From Agrobacterium cavarae (GTDB lineage Bacteria; Pseudomonadota; Alphaproteobacteria; Rhizobiales; Rhizobiaceae), in the NCBI RefSeq assembly GCF_004310285.1, contig NZ_SISF01000033.1:434001-498000 (forward strand): a DNA stretch of 64,000 nucleotides, written 5' to 3'. Numbering within the stretch: position 1 is the stretch's first letter; the number at the start of each line of letters is the position of its first letter. Shown here in pieces: positions 33,251-41,861 of the stretch. A model generated the notes under the pieces. The model had not been told where the DNA came from, ran no database searches, and saw only the letters and a program-made list of their open reading frames with translations. The position numbers and the translations under genes were made by a program.

Positions 33251-33556
33251 CTATTCCTTCGGGCGGTTTTCTTCGAAGGCGGCTTTCTGGCCATCGCTCG
33301 CTTCGCTCTGGTGAAGACGCTTCCAGTCTTCATAGGGCATGCCGTAGATGATCTCGCGCGCCTCGTCCTTGCTGAGATCGGTACCGGCATCCTTTGCCGC
33401 ATCCGCATACCAGTTGGATAGGCAGTTGCGGCAGAAGCCGGCAAGGTTCATGAGGTCGATATTCTGCACCTCAGGGCGATTGCGCAGATGGTTGACCAGC
33501 CTGCGGAAGGCGGCTGCCTCGAACTCAGTTCTTTGCTTCTCGTCAAGCTCGCTCAT
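33251..33556 (-). CDS. DUF1244 protein
   Basis: The 101-residue protein has the DUF1244 sequence pattern (FEAAAFRRLVNHLRNRPEVQ, NLAGFCRNCLSNWYADAA, SKDEAREIIYGMPYEDWK). The family is confined to proteobacteria, has structures but no known function, and carries a conserved CRNC pair. It is the second gene of an operon with N-formylglutamate amidohydrolase. An in-frame TTG at 33574 overlapping the upstream stop is an alternative start. Confidence 0.88.
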   Translation of the reverse strand: MSELDEKQRTEFEAAAFRRLVNHLRNRPEVQNIDLMNLAGFCRNCLSNWYADAAKDAGTDLSKDEAREIIYGMPYEDWKRLHQSEASDGQKAAFEENRPKE

Positions 33557-33570
33557 ATCGATGTCGCCTT

Positions 33571-34359
33571 TCAATAAGGACCAGTCCGCGAGGCGAACTG
33601 CTTGTACTCATGCAGGGTGGGATCGTCATTCATTGCGGCAAAAATGGGAGCGAGACGATCAGCCCAGGCGGCAATGCCAGCCTCATCGCCGATCAGGTCC
33701 TGGCGCACTTCCAGAAGCGCGTGCGGGATGCCCTTCATCATGCAGTGGCGATACATGGTGTCACCCTTCAGCGCGCCATCATAAGGCTCGTTATCGCCCA
33801 CAAGAATATCGCCGCTCGCCCTCAGATGCTCAATCAGCGGGTGAACGGCACGGTGGTCCGTGTCCCACAGAACCGCCGCATGCCAGGGACGCGGAACGGA
33901 CTTCCAGAACGGCGTGTAGGAATGCAGCGAAAACACCAGTGGTGCCTTGCCAGACGTCTGCGCCGTTCTGGTCAGAACCGTATCAACCGCATTGTGATAG
34001 GGGCGATGATGGGTTTCGAGCCGCCTCTCCCACTCCTCGTCCGTGATCGGATGGTTGCCCGGCACGACGGCGCCATCGGAAATCTTCATGATCAGCGTCG
34101 GATCGTCCTCGCCGCGATTGGGATCGATCAACAGACGCGAGAAGCGGCCGAGAACGGCAGGCACGCCAAGACTAGCCGCAAGCTTTCTGGTCAAACCTTC
34201 CACACCAATGTCATAAGCGATATGGCGCTCGAACGCGGCTTGCGGTAGACCGAGATTGCCGTAAGCTTGTGGAAGAAGGTTCATGGCATGGTCTGCAAGC
34301 AAAACCATGCCTTTGTCATAATCGCCTTCTATGATTTCGTATGGCTGAAAGTCTGGCAT
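33571..34359 (-). CDS. N-formylglutamate amidohydrolase family protein
   Basis: The 262-residue protein resembles N-formylglutamate deformylase-like enzymes. Blocks include VLLADHAMNLLPQAYGNLGL, RFSRLLIDPNRGEDDPTLIM, PLVFSLHSYTPFW and HALLEVRQDLI, which supply the His/Glu metal ligands of the fold. No hut genes are nearby, so a role outside histidine degradation is likely. It is followed by DUF1244 in the same operon, and the start is divergent from the DUF1036 gene. Confidence 0.88.
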   Translation of the reverse strand: MPDFQPYEIIEGDYDKGMVLLADHAMNLLPQAYGNLGLPQAAFERHIAYDIGVEGLTRKLAASLGVPAVLGRFSRLLIDPNRGEDDPTLIMKISDGAVVPGNHPITDEEWERRLETHHRPYHNAVDTVLTRTAQTSGKAPLVFSLHSYTPFWKSVPRPWHAAVLWDTDHRAVHPLIEHLRASGDILVGDNEPYDGALKGDTMYRHCMMKGIPHALLEVRQDLIGDEAGIAAWADRLAPIFAAMNDDPTLHEYKQFASRTGPY

Positions 34360-34553
34360 AATTGATTTCTGGGGCAGCTAAGGGAGAGACGCTTGATGGC
34401 ATGGCTTGACGCCACGCGCAAGTTTGCACGGGTAAACGGCCATCGACAGCACCGCACCAGAGACCCGACCTGATAATATAATCGATTAAACTCGCGTTGA
34501 CATTCTTGGGCCTCCGCGCCTAGAAGTGTTTTCACTATAACCATGGAATCCGG

Positions 34554-35036
34554 ATGGACGCCGTGACATACACATTCCCCGCTCTCCTCGAGAAACATCG
34601 GCGCGCGATCCGCATTTTCACCGCAGCCGCCGTCCTCTCTTCTCCCCTTTTGATAGCGCAGCCGGCATTGGCGGATTTCCGCGTCTGCAACAGCACGCAG
34701 AACCTTGTCGGCGTTGCCATCGGCTATCGCGCAAAGGAAGGCTGGGTCAGCGAAGGCTGGTGGCAGGTGCCTGCCTCCACATGCGCCACGCTGATCGAGG
34801 GTGAGCTGCAATCGCGCTACTACTATCTCTACGCCGAGGATGCGGCCCGCGGCGGGCGCTGGACTGGCGACGTCAACATGTGCGTGGCCGAAAACGAGTT
34901 CAAGATCAACGGCGTCGATGATTGCTATGCCCGCAGCTTCCAGCGCATGGGCTTCAAGGAATACGATACTGGCCGACAGGGAAGCTGGATGGTCCAGCTT
35001 TCGGACACGCCAGGAACACAGGAAAGTCAGAACTGA
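34554..35036 (+). CDS. Exported DUF1036 protein
   Basis: The 160-residue protein has a long signal peptide (AIRIFTAAAVLSSPLLIAQPALA, cleavage near residue 41) and a DUF1036 domain (FRVCNSTQNLVGVAIGYRAK, EGWVSEGWWQVPASTCATLI). Four cysteines in the mature part (FRVC, STC, NMC, DDC) could form two disulfides. Function is unknown. Its stop codon overlaps the pyk start by one base (TGATG), so the two are coupled. Confidence 0.88.
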   Translation: MDAVTYTFPALLEKHRRAIRIFTAAAVLSSPLLIAQPALADFRVCNSTQNLVGVAIGYRAKEGWVSEGWWQVPASTCATLIEGELQSRYYYLYAEDAARGGRWTGDVNMCVAENEFKINGVDDCYARSFQRMGFKEYDTGRQGSWMVQLSDTPGTQESQN

Positions 35037-36475
35037 TGAAGCGTAACCGCAAAGTCAAAATCCTTGCAACTCTTGGCCCCGCTTCGGCAGAAGAGGCGAT
35101 GATCGAGAAGCTTCATCTTGCCGGCGCCGATCTCTTCCGCATCAATATGAGCCATGCGAGCCATGACGTGATGCGCACGCTGATCCAGCGCATCCGCTCT
35201 GTCGAGAGCCGCAACGGCCGCCCGATCGGCATTCTGGCGGATTTGCAGGGACCGAAGCTGCGCGTCGGCAAGTTTGCCGATACCAAGGTCGATCTCGTCG
35301 CTGGCCAGACCTTCACGCTCGACAACAACGAAGCCCCTGGCGACAAGAACCGCGTGTTCCTGCCCCATCCGGAAATTCTCGAATCCGTCAAGCCGGGCGA
35401 CCGCCTGCTGATCGATGACGGGAAGCTGCATCTGCGCGCCGAAAAGTGCGACGGCAAGAGCATCGTCACCACCGTCGTTTCCGGCACCAAGATTTCCGAC
35501 CGCAAGGGTATCAGCCTGCCCGACACGCTGCTCGGCGTTGGCGTTCTGACCGACAAGGACCGCGCCGACCTTGCCGCAGTTCTCGCAACCGAAGAAGTCG
35601 ACTGGGTCGCGCTGTCCTTCGTCCAGCGCCCGGAAGACCTGGCGGAAGTGCGCAAGATTGCCGGCAACCGTGTCGGCCTGATGTCGAAGATTGAAAAGCC
35701 GCAGGCGCTCGAACGCATCGAAGAGATCATCGAGCTCTCCGACGCACTGATGGTGGCCCGTGGCGACCTTGGCGTGGAAATGCCGCTCGAAGCCGTTCCC
35801 GGCATCCAGAAGCAGCTGACCCGCGCCTGCCGCCGCGCCGGCAAGCCGGTCGTTGTTGCGACGCAGATGCTGGAATCGATGATTTCTGCACCGGTCCCGA
35901 CCCGCGCTGAAGTCTCCGACGTCGCTACCGCCGTCTTCGAAGGCGCGGATGCGATCATGCTGTCGGCTGAATCCGCTTCCGGCGATTATCCGGTCGAAGC
36001 CGTCTCCACCATGGCTTCCATTGCCAGCACCGTCGAGCAGGACCCGCACTACTCCAACATCATCTACGCGCAGCGCGCCCAGCCGGAGGCGACTGGTGCC
36101 GACGCGATTTCGCTCGCTGCCCGCCAGATTGCCGAGACGCTGCGCCTCGCGGCCATCGTCACCTACACCTCGTCCGGCACCACCGGCCTTCGCGCCGCGC
36201 GTGAACGCCCGCAGGTTCCGATCATTGCACTCTCGCCGATCATTCAGACGGCGCGCCGTCTGTCGGTTGTCTGGGGCCTGCACTGCGTCGTCACCGGGGA
36301 TGCCAGCGACCTCGACGACATGGTCAACCGCGCGTGCCGCATCGTCGTGGCCGAAGGCTTCGGCAAGCCCGGCGATCGCATCATCATCTCGGCCGGCGTC
36401 CCCCTCGGCACGCCCGGCGCCACCAACATGGTCCGCATCGCCTATATTGCCCAGGACGGCCAGAGCGGCGTTTGA
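35036..36475 (+). CDS. pykA: Pyruvate kinase
   Basis: The 479-residue protein makes pyruvate from phosphoenolpyruvate. Motifs are KVKILATLGPASAEEAMIEK at the start, FRINMSHASHD, ADLQGPKLRVG, VALSFVQRPEDL, LMVARGDLGVEMPLEAVPGI and ATQMLESMI. Its length and a C-terminal domain fit the standard enzyme. Being next to DUF1036 in an overlapping pair, it lies apart from the other glycolytic genes. A terminator follows. Confidence 0.97.
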   Translation: MKRNRKVKILATLGPASAEEAMIEKLHLAGADLFRINMSHASHDVMRTLIQRIRSVESRNGRPIGILADLQGPKLRVGKFADTKVDLVAGQTFTLDNNEAPGDKNRVFLPHPEILESVKPGDRLLIDDGKLHLRAEKCDGKSIVTTVVSGTKISDRKGISLPDTLLGVGVLTDKDRADLAAVLATEEVDWVALSFVQRPEDLAEVRKIAGNRVGLMSKIEKPQALERIEEIIELSDALMVARGDLGVEMPLEAVPGIQKQLTRACRRAGKPVVVATQMLESMISAPVPTRAEVSDVATAVFEGADAIMLSAESASGDYPVEAVSTMASIASTVEQDPHYSNIIYAQRAQPEATGADAISLAARQIAETLRLAAIVTYTSSGTTGLRAARERPQVPIIALSPIIQTARRLSVVWGLHCVVTGDASDLDDMVNRACRIVVAEGFGKPGDRIIISAGVPLGTPGATNMVRIAYIAQDGQSGV

Positions 36476-36484
36476 TCGCAGTGA

Positions 36485-36516
36485 AAGAGGGCGAGAGCGA
36501 AGCTCCGCCCTCTTGT
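36485..36516 (+). terminator. Terminator of pykA
   Basis: AAGAGGGCG and CGCCCTCTT form a perfect stem around a 12-base loop, just after the pykA stop. The T run is short. Confidence 0.65.
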
Positions 36517-36588
36517 CCTTCGCCGTTTCGCGCTTGATGCGCAGCGACGCTGCCCCAATCCACTCCGAGTGCTTGGGAAGTTTCTGTT

Positions 36589-36687
36589 AAAGCGTGTCGC
36601 GATCTTTCAGATTCGCTCAAACGCTTTAGGTTCTTGTTATCGCATGTCGTTATCGCAAAACCGCTGCGCACTATTGCGCGACATGCT
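36589..36687 (-). repeat. Intergenic repeat, family D copy 2
   Basis: The reverse complement of this segment carries the same GCGCAGCGGTTTTGCGATAA and GAAAGATCGCGACACGCTTT strings as 22257-22363, in the same order. Confidence 0.75.
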
Positions 36688-36954
36688 TTTGGGTTTCATC
36701 CCTTCCGCCTTGCTTGAGTCGGACACCAGCCCGTTACATGCGCAAAGTGAAAATGTCTGCTGTGCCCTGAGACTGGTCGTGCTTAATCTCTGATCGCGTC
36801 CGGGATGGCGCGTTGAAGGGATTTTGTAAGGTCCGCGCAGCCGCAGCCAAGCCGCACTCGAAGGAGGGCTTCAGAACTGCGATGATGATCGCGGCACTGA
36901 GGACGGAGGCTGGTGCCGTTTTCCGGCAATCCTTACCCTTAACCCATCTCTCGA

Positions 36955-39159
36955 TCACACACTCCGATAGGCTGCGATCACGATATCGACCTGCGCGGGG
37001 CTCATCCCGTCCACCTGACTGGACGAGAAGGCAGAGAGATGGCTGGTGTCGAGGCCGCTCAGGGCGCCTGTGCTGAGCCCGGCAATCGCCTTTTTCTTGA
37101 TGGCGGCGATTTCGGCGGTGGTAAAGCTGTTGAGTTCACCAGCCGACAAGGTTGCCAGTTGCGTGCTGTTGAGAGCGCCGACCTGAGTTTCGGTCAGTGC
37201 TGCGATACCAGCGGAACTCAGTGCATCGAACTGCGCCGTCGTCAGGGAGGCAATCTGGCGTGTGCTCATGCCCGCAAGCGTCGCCGTGGTGAGATTGGCG
37301 ATCGTTGCAGTGGAAAGCGTCGCGATCTGAGTGGTCGAAAGCGCCGCGAACTGGCTCGGCGTCAGCGCCGAAATCTGAGCAGAGGTCAAGGCGTTGACCT
37401 GCGCGCTGGAAAGGCCCGCAATCTGGGCTGTCGTCATCGCCGACAGCAAGGTGGTGGAAAGGCCGGCGATGGTGGCTGTCGGCAAGCCGCCCAACACGTT
37501 CTTCTTCAGGCTTGCGATCTCCGCCGTGGTGAAGCTGTTGAGTTCTGCCGCAGACAGTGTTGAAAGCTGCGCCGAGGTCAGTCCCGCGACCTGGGCTGCG
37601 CTGAGAAGCGCAATATCCGCGCTGTCGAGCGACCCGAATTGCGCTGTGGTGAGCGCCGAAATCTGGCGTGTGGTGAGCGCCGAAAGCGTCGCGTCGCTCA
37701 AGCCCGCGATCACCGCGGTCGACAGGTTGGCGACCTGCTGCGGCTTTAGCGCGGAGATCTGTGTCGCCGTCAGCGCCGAAAGCTGGGAGGAGGTCAGCGC
37801 CTGAAACTGCGAGGACGTCAAGGCCGAGATCTGGGCTGTCGTCATTGACGCGATCAGGGTGGTGGAGAGCCCAGCAATCGCCGCCGTGGACAGCCCTGTC
37901 AAAGCACCCTTTTTCAGAGCGGCGATCTCTGCCGTGGTGAAGCGGTTGAGTTCCGCAGAGGACAGCGTGGCGAGTTGCGCGGAGGTCAGGCCGGCGACCT
38001 GATTTTCGTTCAAGAGCGCGATGTCGTCGGAGCTCAAGACGTCGAATTGCGCAGCGGTCAGCGAAGAAATCTGGCGCGTGGTGAGCGCCGACAGGGTCGC
38101 ATCATTCAGGGCAGCGATTGCGTCCGTGGTGAGGCTGGCGATCTGGTCCGGCTTCAGCGCGGCGATCTGCCCGCTCGAGAGCGTGGCAAGCTGGGCTGCC
38201 GTCAGGGCTCTCAACTGCGCAGAATTCAGGCCGGCGATCTGCGCCGTCGTGATTGCCGAGACAAGGCTGGTGGAAAGACCGGCAATCGCGGCGGTGCTGA
38301 TGCCCGCCACGACGTTCTTCTTGATCGCTGCGATCTCATCGGCTGAGAAGCTGTTGAGCTCGGCGGCCGTCAGCGTTGCCGCCTGTGCGGCTGTCAATCC
38401 GCTCACCTGCTGGCTGCCAAGGGCTGCAAGGCCGGCACTGCTGAGAGCATCAAATTGGGTGGCGGAGAGTGCCGACATCTGACGGTTTGTCAGGCCGGCA
38501 ACCTGCCCGGAACTGAGGCTATGGAGGACGTCGGTCGAAAGCCCGGCGATCTGCTTCGGCGTCAATGCACCCATCTGCGCCGGCGTCAGCGCTGCGAGCT
38601 GCGCACTCGTCAAGGCGCTCATCTGCGTTGAACTGAATGCGGCAAGCTGGGCAGGCGTCAGCGCCGCAAACTTCGTCGTCGACAGCCCGGCGATGACGGC
38701 GCTCGACAGTCCGCCAATATTGACTTTCTTGATGGCGGCCAGTTCATCGGTGGTGAAACTGTTGATCTCGGCAGACGAGAGCGCCGCGAGCTGTGCGCTG
38801 CTCAAGGCACCCACCTGGGCCGAGTTCAACGCTTCGATCAGCGCGCTCGATAGATTATCGATCTGGCTGCTGTAGAGCGATGCGACTTGCGCTGTCGTCA
38901 GCCCGGATACCTGTGTCGTGCCGATGGCCATCAATTGCGACAGGGTCAGACCGATGATCGACTTCGGCGCGATGGCACCGACATCGGCAGAGGAAAGCGA
39001 CGAAATCACGGAGGTATTGAGCGCGCCGATCTGCGTGCTGGTCAGCGCCTTGATCTGCGCCGAACTCAGCGCGTCGACATCGGCACTCGTCAACCCCGCA
39101 ATCACGGAGGTGGAGAGCATGGCGATCTGGCGTGTGGCGAGCAAGGAAATCGTGGTCAT
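36955..39159 (-). CDS. Octapeptide super-repeat protein of unknown function (734 aa)
   Basis: From residue 7 to the last residue the protein is 91 octapeptides with no gap. The pattern is hydrophobic-[ST]-[STP]-x-[QE]-[ILVF]-x-[AG], for example LTTAQIAALSSAQ. Octads group into super-repeats of 17 (136 residues, 408 bp). Each has a landmark octad F-[TS]-x-[AD]-E-[IL]-A-x followed by [IL]-K-K, at residues 135, 271, 407, 543 and 679. A Ser/Thr N-cap with Gln/Glu three residues on, and Pro almost only at position 3, suggest a solenoid of short helices. There is no signal peptide, cysteine or tryptophan visible. ATG 39159 fits the repeat phase better than 39210. It is a single gene without recognisable partners, and its function is not known. 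Confidence 0.85.
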   Translation of the reverse strand: MTTISLLATRQIAMLSTSVIAGLTSADVDALSSAQIKALTSTQIGALNTSVISSLSSADVGAIAPKSIIGLTLSQLMAIGTTQVSGLTTAQVASLYSSQIDNLSSALIEALNSAQVGALSSAQLAALSSAEINSFTTDELAAIKKVNIGGLSSAVIAGLSTTKFAALTPAQLAAFSSTQMSALTSAQLAALTPAQMGALTPKQIAGLSTDVLHSLSSGQVAGLTNRQMSALSATQFDALSSAGLAALGSQQVSGLTAAQAATLTAAELNSFSADEIAAIKKNVVAGISTAAIAGLSTSLVSAITTAQIAGLNSAQLRALTAAQLATLSSGQIAALKPDQIASLTTDAIAALNDATLSALTTRQISSLTAAQFDVLSSDDIALLNENQVAGLTSAQLATLSSAELNRFTTAEIAALKKGALTGLSTAAIAGLSTTLIASMTTAQISALTSSQFQALTSSQLSALTATQISALKPQQVANLSTAVIAGLSDATLSALTTRQISALTTAQFGSLDSADIALLSAAQVAGLTSAQLSTLSAAELNSFTTAEIASLKKNVLGGLPTATIAGLSTTLLSAMTTAQIAGLSSAQVNALTSAQISALTPSQFAALSTTQIATLSTATIANLTTATLAGMSTRQIASLTTAQFDALSSAGIAALTETQVGALNSTQLATLSAGELNSFTTAEIAAIKKKAIAGLSTGALSGLDTSHLSAFSSSQVDGMSPAQVDIVIAAYRSV

Positions 39160-39776
39160 GGCGCGTATACCGTCGAGTGGCATGCCCATGTGACGACGAA
39201 CCAGCCTCAACGCGTTTCGTGCCCGTGGCCGAAGGAAAGAGCGTTGAGACGAGATTGAAAACGGCCTTGCGGCGCGTCTTTTATCGACACAGGAACACGG
39301 AATTCATCAGGGACATGGTTCGTCAGAACCGGCGCATTGAAAGAGCTTCATGCGTGCAGCGTCTCTCAAGACCACTGCCTTTGCGCGACCTAAAACAAAT
39401 GACGTGCGGCGAGACACACATAACTTTCGCCGCGACAAACAAAGCAATGAAAAAAGCGTTAACAGCGCCATCAACGCCCGTCAAGGTGACAGCGTGGCTG
39501 ACGAAAGCTCCGCGCACGCTTCGGCAAGAACAGACATTGTCTCAATCGCCTGAGACGCCCTCTCCGTGGGGACTCTCTACAGCATCGGCCCGAAGATCGG
39601 CCTTGATTTTCGCAAAAGCACGATGCGTCGATTCAAAAAGGAAAGAGTCCTTTGTGCGTCCAGTAGGACGCACGGCGCTTTGGTGAGACACAGCGTGGTC
39701 GCCTGCAAAAACAAACGACCCGAAAATCGATGTCGATTTCCGCGCCGTCACTTATCTTATGCTCTGCAGAAGCTGA
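39160..39776. other. Gap upstream of the octapeptide-repeat gene
   Basis: A 617-base gap with no recognised gene. It holds repeat family C copy 2 (39580-39683), and the promoter of the repeat gene should be in the AT-richer part near 39240-39330. Confidence 0.5.
39580..39683 (-). repeat. Intergenic repeat, family C copy 2
   Basis: The reverse complement contains AAAGCGCCGTGCGTC, GACGCACAAAGGA, ACGCATCGTGCTTT, CGAAAATC and CGGGCCGATGCTG in the same order as 16534-16637. Confidence 0.7.
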
Positions 39777-41654
39777 TTAAGGCATTCTGACCGGTGAGCT
39801 GAAGCGGCTGGAGTCGATCGCCTTGGCACCCTGGCGGAAGCTCGCATTCGAGGCCGACATATCGTGGCTCAGCATGCGGTTGCTGACGCGTGGTGCCTTC
39901 ACCGCACGGACAGTCGCACCCTTGTTCTGGCTGAGCGCCCAATCGGAAATCGCTTCCTGCGTCAGGCGTCCACCGCTGACCATGGCCTGCTGCGATACGA
40001 CGGCATCCTGCTTGCTTGGGCGACCACCCTTGGTCGGCAGGCCGGCATTGAGGCCGCTATTGTTGGCAGCCGCTGGCTTCGGATCGAACTCGTCGCCAAA
40101 GCTCTTTGCCTTCGGCGTCACCATCGGATCAAGCTTGGCAACCTGGCGCGGCGCCTCAACTGGGGTCGGTGCAGCATAGGCAGCAGCCGATGACGGGAAT
40201 GGTGCAGCCGTCGGCATGGCAGCAGCCGTCACGGCAGAGCGTGCATCCTGTCCGCTCTGTTCCAGAGCAGCAATCACCGTCGGAGAGAGCGATGCCTGGC
40301 TGTCGGCTACGTCATCCTGGCCTTCCGTATCGGCATTGGCAGAGGCGATCAGTGCTTCTGCAACAGCCGGACGATTGGCCGGAACCGGCACATGGGCGAC
40401 CAGCGCATCGGCCGGTGCATTTTCAGAATCGAGTGACGCCGTCATGACCGAACCCTGAGCATCACCACGCATGCCGCGCGGTCCAAGCAGGGTCGGAACC
40501 GGAACCGAGACCTCGGCCAGATCGGCGAACTTCTGTTCAGCCGGTGCGGCTGTCGGTGTTGGCGTGGTCGCAGCCTGGAGCGCATCCTGAGCGGCATTGC
40601 GACCTGGCGAATAAAGCGCCGTCGCTAGGCCAGTCGAAGCTTCTTCGCCACGGAAGGCCGGACGTGCGGTCGGAAGCGGCGCATTCACGGCACTCGGCAC
40701 GGGCGCCGCAGAGGCCACCGCGACCGGGGCTTCTTCCGCCTCTTCCGCTACAGGAGCAGGGGCAGGCGAACGACCGGCAGGTGCAGGTGTCGCGATTTCT
40801 TCGGAATCTTCATCCTCGTCGCCACCGCCAAAGAGGGCTGCAAGAAGAGTCTTGCGCTTGCCGCCGGAAGAAGATGTCGCAGGTCCGGAGCCAGCGGTGC
40901 TCGCCACCTGGATGGACGAAGAGCTCACGCGCTTCTTGTAATCGGCCAGAGCCTGATCGTAACCCGGCAGCGGCTTTCCGTCTGCGGGAAGGTGAATGGT
41001 GTTGCCGTTCGGGAAGATGCGAACGAGTTCCTGGCGGCTCATGCGCGGCCATGCACGGACATTGCCGACATCCATATGGACGAAGGGCGAGCCGGAGGTT
41101 GGGTAGAAGCCGACGCCGCCGATCTGCATCTGCATGCCGATCTCACGCAAGCGGGCGAGCTTCACGCCGGGAATGAAAAAGTCCATCGCCTTGCCGAGCG
41201 TGTGCTGGCTGTGCTTGGCAACACCCTTAGTGCGCGAACGCAGCATGCCATTGGTCTCAGGCGAGCGGAAAGCGGAAACGACGTTGATGTAGTCCGTGGC
41301 GCCGGAGCGGCGATACACTTCCCAGACCAGATCAAAAAGGCGCGGATCCATCTTGGTGGGCTGGTTGCGACGCCAGTCGCGCAGGAAGCGATTGAGTTCC
41401 TGCAGGCCCTTTTGATCGTACTTGCCGTTTCTCTTGAATGTGATGACGGCTTTTTCTTTGGTGTGGATATAATAGAGCTTCAAACTGCGTGTCTCGGCGG
41501 CGGCTTCCGTCGCTGAAACGCTGAAGATGGGCATTGCGGCTAACATCAGGCACGCAACGGTGACAACGCGTGCCGACAGCTTCGTGCATATATCTTTGAT
41601 CAAGCCGCGCGCAGACTTGCCCGCATGCGCGTTATTCCGATTCAGATATGGCAA
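39777..41654 (-). CDS. DUF882 (M15-like peptidase) protein with long disordered tail
   Basis: The 625-residue protein has a signal-peptide-like N-terminus, then a DUF882/peptidase M15 domain (about residues 55-235). The zinc site is visible as VSAFRSPETNGMLRS, KHSQHTLGKAMDFFIPG and SPFVHMDVGNVRAWPRMS. Relatives (YcbK/MepK) cut peptidoglycan cross-links. Residues from about 250 to the end are Ala/Pro/Ser/Val-rich and probably disordered. Translation seems to begin at TTG 41654, with GGGGA upstream. The assignment as a murein hydrolase is by family. Confidence 0.85.
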   Translation of the reverse strand: MPYLNRNNAHAGKSARGLIKDICTKLSARVVTVACLMLAAMPIFSVSATEAAAETRSLKLYYIHTKEKAVITFKRNGKYDQKGLQELNRFLRDWRRNQPTKMDPRLFDLVWEVYRRSGATDYINVVSAFRSPETNGMLRSRTKGVAKHSQHTLGKAMDFFIPGVKLARLREIGMQMQIGGVGFYPTSGSPFVHMDVGNVRAWPRMSRQELVRIFPNGNTIHLPADGKPLPGYDQALADYKKRVSSSSIQVASTAGSGPATSSSGGKRKTLLAALFGGGDEDEDSEEIATPAPAGRSPAPAPVAEEAEEAPVAVASAAPVPSAVNAPLPTARPAFRGEEASTGLATALYSPGRNAAQDALQAATTPTPTAAPAEQKFADLAEVSVPVPTLLGPRGMRGDAQGSVMTASLDSENAPADALVAHVPVPANRPAVAEALIASANADTEGQDDVADSQASLSPTVIAALEQSGQDARSAVTAAAMPTAAPFPSSAAAYAAPTPVEAPRQVAKLDPMVTPKAKSFGDEFDPKPAAANNSGLNAGLPTKGGRPSKQDAVVSQQAMVSGGRLTQEAISDWALSQNKGATVRAVKAPRVSNRMLSHDMSASNASFRQGAKAIDSSRFSSPVRMP

Positions 41655-41785
41655 TTCGATCCCCGCCTGGCAGACAATTTGTCACATTGTCCCACTTGAA
41701 CCTCAATTACGGTGACACGATGGCAAATTTGCCACACACATACAACCTTCCTCTATATAGTGAACAGACAACTAACAAGAGGTTT

Positions 41786-41821
41786 ATGAAGGGTAAGCGA
41801 ATATCCTTGCTCAGGGGTTAA
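41786..41821 (+). other. Possible 11-codon leader ORF
   Basis: A TATATAG box near 41753-41759 is followed by AAGAGG at 41777-41782 and a frame MKGKRISLLRG ending at TAA 41819-41821. It is orphan: the nearest plus-strand gene starts 1.8 kb away. It may be chance. Confidence 0.25.
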
Positions 41822-41861
41822 CAAAAATCCGAACGCCTAATTTAGGTTTCATCCCTCATCG

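Larger units (their letters stand above)
36476..36954. other. Gap between pykA and the octapeptide-repeat gene
   Basis: This 479-base gap holds the pykA terminator, repeat family D copy 2 and about 260 bases in which no gene was recognised. Confidence 0.5.

Noticed and set aside
36955..39159. CRISPR-like array because of a 24-bp period
   Set aside because: The period lies in a continuous coding frame with variable third codon positions and no spacers. It is an octapeptide-repeat gene.
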